Source of the DNA: Curvibacter sp.
GTDB taxonomy: Bacteria > Pseudomonadota > Gammaproteobacteria > Burkholderiales > Burkholderiaceae_C
Direction: 5' to 3'
NCBI GenBank assembly: GCA_003500955.1
Contig: DNQP01000096.1
Coordinates: forward strand, 7,443-23,585
Length of the DNA: 16,143 nucleotides
In this document: positions 14,753-16,143 of the stretch, one piece after another
Position numbering within the stretch: the stretch's first letter is position 1
How the letters are laid out: each line of letters starts with the position of its first letter
The notes under the pieces: model-generated
What the model saw: only the letters and a program-made list of their open reading frames with translations
Told to the model about the DNA's origin: nothing
Databases searched by the model: none
Translations under genes and position numbers: made by a program

Positions 14753-14784
14753 AAGGACAGGGGTGACGATCCCTGTCCTTTTTT
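14753..14784 (+). terminator. Intrinsic terminator of the phosphatase operon
   Basis: AAGGACAGGG (14753-14762) and CCCTGTCCTT (14771-14780) form a perfect 10-base stem with an 8-base loop, followed by a run of six Ts (14779-14784, two inside the stem). This is a textbook rho-independent terminator for the plus strand. It may also weakly serve the convergent hsp20 gene. Confidence 0.9.
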
Positions 14785-14798
14785 ATGGTCAGACTGCC

Positions 14799-15227
14799 TC
14801 ACTCGATGCGCAGCTTCTGCCCGCCCACGCCCTGCGTCTTGGGCAGCGTCAGCGTGAGCACGCCGTTGTCGTACTTCGCCTTGGCCTGGCCGGGGTCCAC
14901 ATCCTGCGGCAGCTGGATGCCGCGTGAGACCGCGCCGTAATAGCGCTCGCTGCGCAGCACCTTGTCGTCCTCGGTCTGCTGGTCCTCCTGCTTGACCTCG
15001 GCGCGCACCATCACCATGCCGCCTTCGATGGTGACGTGGATGTCTTCCTTGCGCACGCCCGGAATCTCGGCCGAGACCGTGTAGGCACCGCCGTTCTCCT
15101 TCACGTCCATCTTGATCGAACCCGGGCTGGGCAGGGGATCGCCGTGCAATGGCTTGACGTAAAAGCCCGGCGCCACGTCGCGGAAGAAATCGTCGAACAG
15201 GCTGCCACGTGAGATCAGAGCGTTCAT
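14799..15227 (-). CDS. Small heat-shock protein, Hsp20 family
   Basis: This 142-residue protein is an alpha-crystallin-domain holdase that binds unfolding proteins in oligomers, in the cytoplasm. The N-terminus (about residues 1-38, NALISRGSLFDDFFRDVAPGF) is short and hydrophobic. The alpha-crystallin domain runs from about 39 to 130, with the hallmark AEIPGVRKEDIHVTIEGG and the closing NGVLTLTLPK. A brief C-terminal tail ends LRIE. A GGAGG Shine-Dalgarno (15233-15238 region) precedes the ATG at 15227; the frame is open to 15257 but the upstream residues are not family-like. A good promoter is visible at 15279-15307. The gene converges with the phosphatase operon. The old-yellow-enzyme gene lies upstream on the same strand but the promoter separates them. 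Confidence 0.94.
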   Translation of the reverse strand: MNALISRGSLFDDFFRDVAPGFYVKPLHGDPLPSPGSIKMDVKENGGAYTVSAEIPGVRKEDIHVTIEGGMVMVRAEVKQEDQQTEDDKVLRSERYYGAVSRGIQLPQDVDPGQAKAKYDNGVLTLTLPKTQGVGGQKLRIE

Positions 15228-15278
15228 GGTGTCCTCCAAGCTTCTCGCCGGCCGCACCCCTTGCGCGGCCCTGCAGAA

Positions 15279-15307
15279 AATATAGGAGTCACCGCCCGAC
15301 TTCTCAA
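15279..15307 (-). promoter_or_regulatory. Promoter of the hsp20 gene, with heat-shock-like features
   Basis: On the minus strand TTGAGA (15307-15302) and TATATT (15284-15279) are separated by exactly 17 bases, a strong sigma-70-type promoter. The same bases read CTTGAGA followed 14 bases later by CCTATAT, partly resembling the sigma-32 pattern CTTGAAA...CCCCATnT. The predicted leader is about 45 bases. Confidence 0.55.
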
Positions 15308-15359
15308 GCGCCGGGCGCAGCCTCGTTGACGCAGATCAAAGGCGCCGGGCCAGCGGCCT

Positions 15360-16143
15360 TCAGGCCGTCTGCGCCTCGCCCTGCCAGCGCGGGTAGTCCG
15401 TGTAGCCGACCGGGCCTTCGGTGTAGAAGGTGGCCGGGTTGGCCTTGTTCAGTGGCGCGCCCTGGCGCAGGCGCTCGGGCAGGTCCGGGTTGGCCAGGAA
15501 GGGCACGCCGAAGGCCACGGCGTCGAGCTGCCCGCTGGCCACGGCCTGGGCCGCCTCGGCGCCGCTGTAGCCCATGTTGCCGATCAGCACACCCTTGTAG
15601 GCGGCGCGCGCCGGCGTCATCACGTCGCCCTTCTGCAGGCCCTTGAAGTCGCCGCGCATCAGGTGCAGGTAGGCCAGGTTGTAGCGGTTCAGCTCGCCGG
15701 CCAGCCAGGTGGTCAGGCCCACGGGGTCGCTGTCGCTCATGCTGTTGAAGCTGTTGAGCGGCGACAGGCGCAGGCCCACGCGCTCGCTGCCCCAGACGGC
15801 GCAGGTCGCTTCGAGCACCTCGAACAGCAGGCGTGCGCGGTTCTCGCGCGGGCCGCCGTAGGGGCCGCTGCGCTGGTTCGAACCGTCGCGCAGGAATTCG
15901 TCGAGCAGATAGCCGTTGGCACCATGCACTTCCACGCCGTCAAAGCCCGCGGCCTTGGCGTTTTCGGCGGCCTGCTTGAAGCCGGCCACGATGCCCGGCA
16001 GCTCGTCGTCGCGCAGGGCGCGCGGCACCACATAGGCCACCTTGCCCTTGGGCGTGTGCACCATGTCGCTGGTGATGGCAATCGCGCTCGGCGCCACGGG
16101 CTGGGCGTCGCCGTTCAGATCGGGATGGCAGGCGCGGCCGCCG
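15360..16143 (-). CDS. Old-yellow-enzyme alkene reductase, 5' truncated by window end
   Basis: The coding frame continues past the right edge of the window, so only the C-terminal 260 or so residues are present. They belong to the old yellow enzyme family (FMN-containing NADH:flavin oxidoreductase, NemA/xenobiotic-reductase type), which reduces activated C=C bonds, nitro compounds or maleimides in the cytoplasm. The visible start GRACHPDLNGDAQPVAPSAI matches the family segment before the active site. FDGVEVHGANGYLLDEFLRDGSN carries the His-x-x-Asn pair that binds the substrate carbonyl, followed by RSGPYGGPRENRARLL. The C-terminal part, with VLIGNMGYSGAEAAQ and DAVAFGVPFLANPDLPERL, binds the FMN phosphate. 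The apparent GTG start at 16097 is not the true start. No good terminator is seen after the stop. The specific substrate, and hence the symbol, is left open. Confidence 0.92.
   Translation of the reverse strand, partial: GGRACHPDLNGDAQPVAPSAIAITSDMVHTPKGKVAYVVPRALRDDELPGIVAGFKQAAENAKAAGFDGVEVHGANGYLLDEFLRDGSNQRSGPYGGPRENRARLLFEVLEATCAVWGSERVGLRLSPLNSFNSMSDSDPVGLTTWLAGELNRYNLAYLHLMRGDFKGLQKGDVMTPARAAYKGVLIGNMGYSGAEAAQAVASGQLDAVAFGVPFLANPDLPERLRQGAPLNKANPATFYTEGPVGYTDYPRWQGEAQTA

Noticed and set aside
15227..15272. RNA thermometer in the hsp20 leader
   Set aside because: A GGCCGC/GCGGCC hairpin (15250-15270) exists, but it does not cover the GGAGG ribosome site, and I see no complementary CCUCC or four-U element in the leader.
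1..16143. CRISPR array, tRNA, rRNA, insertion sequence, toxin-antitoxin pair or prophage genes
   Set aside because: I looked for regular spaced repeats, tRNA arms, transposase motifs and small paired genes and saw none.

Overview
The window is GC-rich (about two thirds G+C by eye) and gene-dense. Its gene content (SirB2-like protein, DedA, PAP2 phosphatase, MutL, GdhA, CPBP protease, HIT protein, Bcr/CflA transporter, MiaA, MltC-type transglycosylase, phytase-like esterase, small Hsp20, old-yellow-enzyme reductase) fits a betaproteobacterium of the order Burkholderiales, probably Comamonadaceae-like. That assignment is inference from protein style and gene content; there is no rRNA to confirm it. 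I see no tRNA, rRNA, CRISPR array, transposase or prophage gene. No gap between genes exceeds 300 bases; the longest, about 240 bases, lies between the DedA gene and the PAP2 gene.

Layout, left to right. Positions 58-1649 carry a SirB2-like membrane protein (+), a small acidic protein of unknown function (-) and a DedA membrane protein (-). Next come a gap with a minus-strand terminator and nested inverted repeats, an exported PAP2-family phosphatase (+), a 50-base inverted repeat, mutL (+) and gdhA (+). Then follow a CPBP protease and a HIT protein (both -), and an alpha/beta-hydrolase lipoprotein (+). A clearly AT-richer island of about 0.8 kb (8270-9120) holds one orphan six-helix membrane protein (-). 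Positions 9163-12584 hold a co-directional group: Bcr/CflA efflux transporter, miaA (overlapping the transporter by 20 bases) and an MltC-type lytic transglycosylase lipoprotein. Positions 12658-14731 hold two exported phosphatase-type proteins that look like an operon, ended by a strong terminator. The window closes with an hsp20 gene (-) and a truncated old-yellow-enzyme gene (-).

Most genes are ordinary housekeeping or accessory genes. The most interesting signals are regulatory. First, three 11-base-spaced Pho-box-like half-sites lie exactly 10 bases upstream of a -10 element in front of the phytase-like/histidine-phosphatase pair, suggesting a phosphate-starvation operon. Second, in up to five genes a -10-like hexamer ends only 6-8 bases before the start codon and no Shine-Dalgarno is visible, suggesting leaderless transcripts. 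Third, the low-GC membrane-protein gene looks recently acquired, and its last codons are borrowed from the antisense strand of its neighbour. Fourth, an orphan terminator with nested inverted repeats may mark a small RNA. I found no convincing multi-gene system of a wholly new type.
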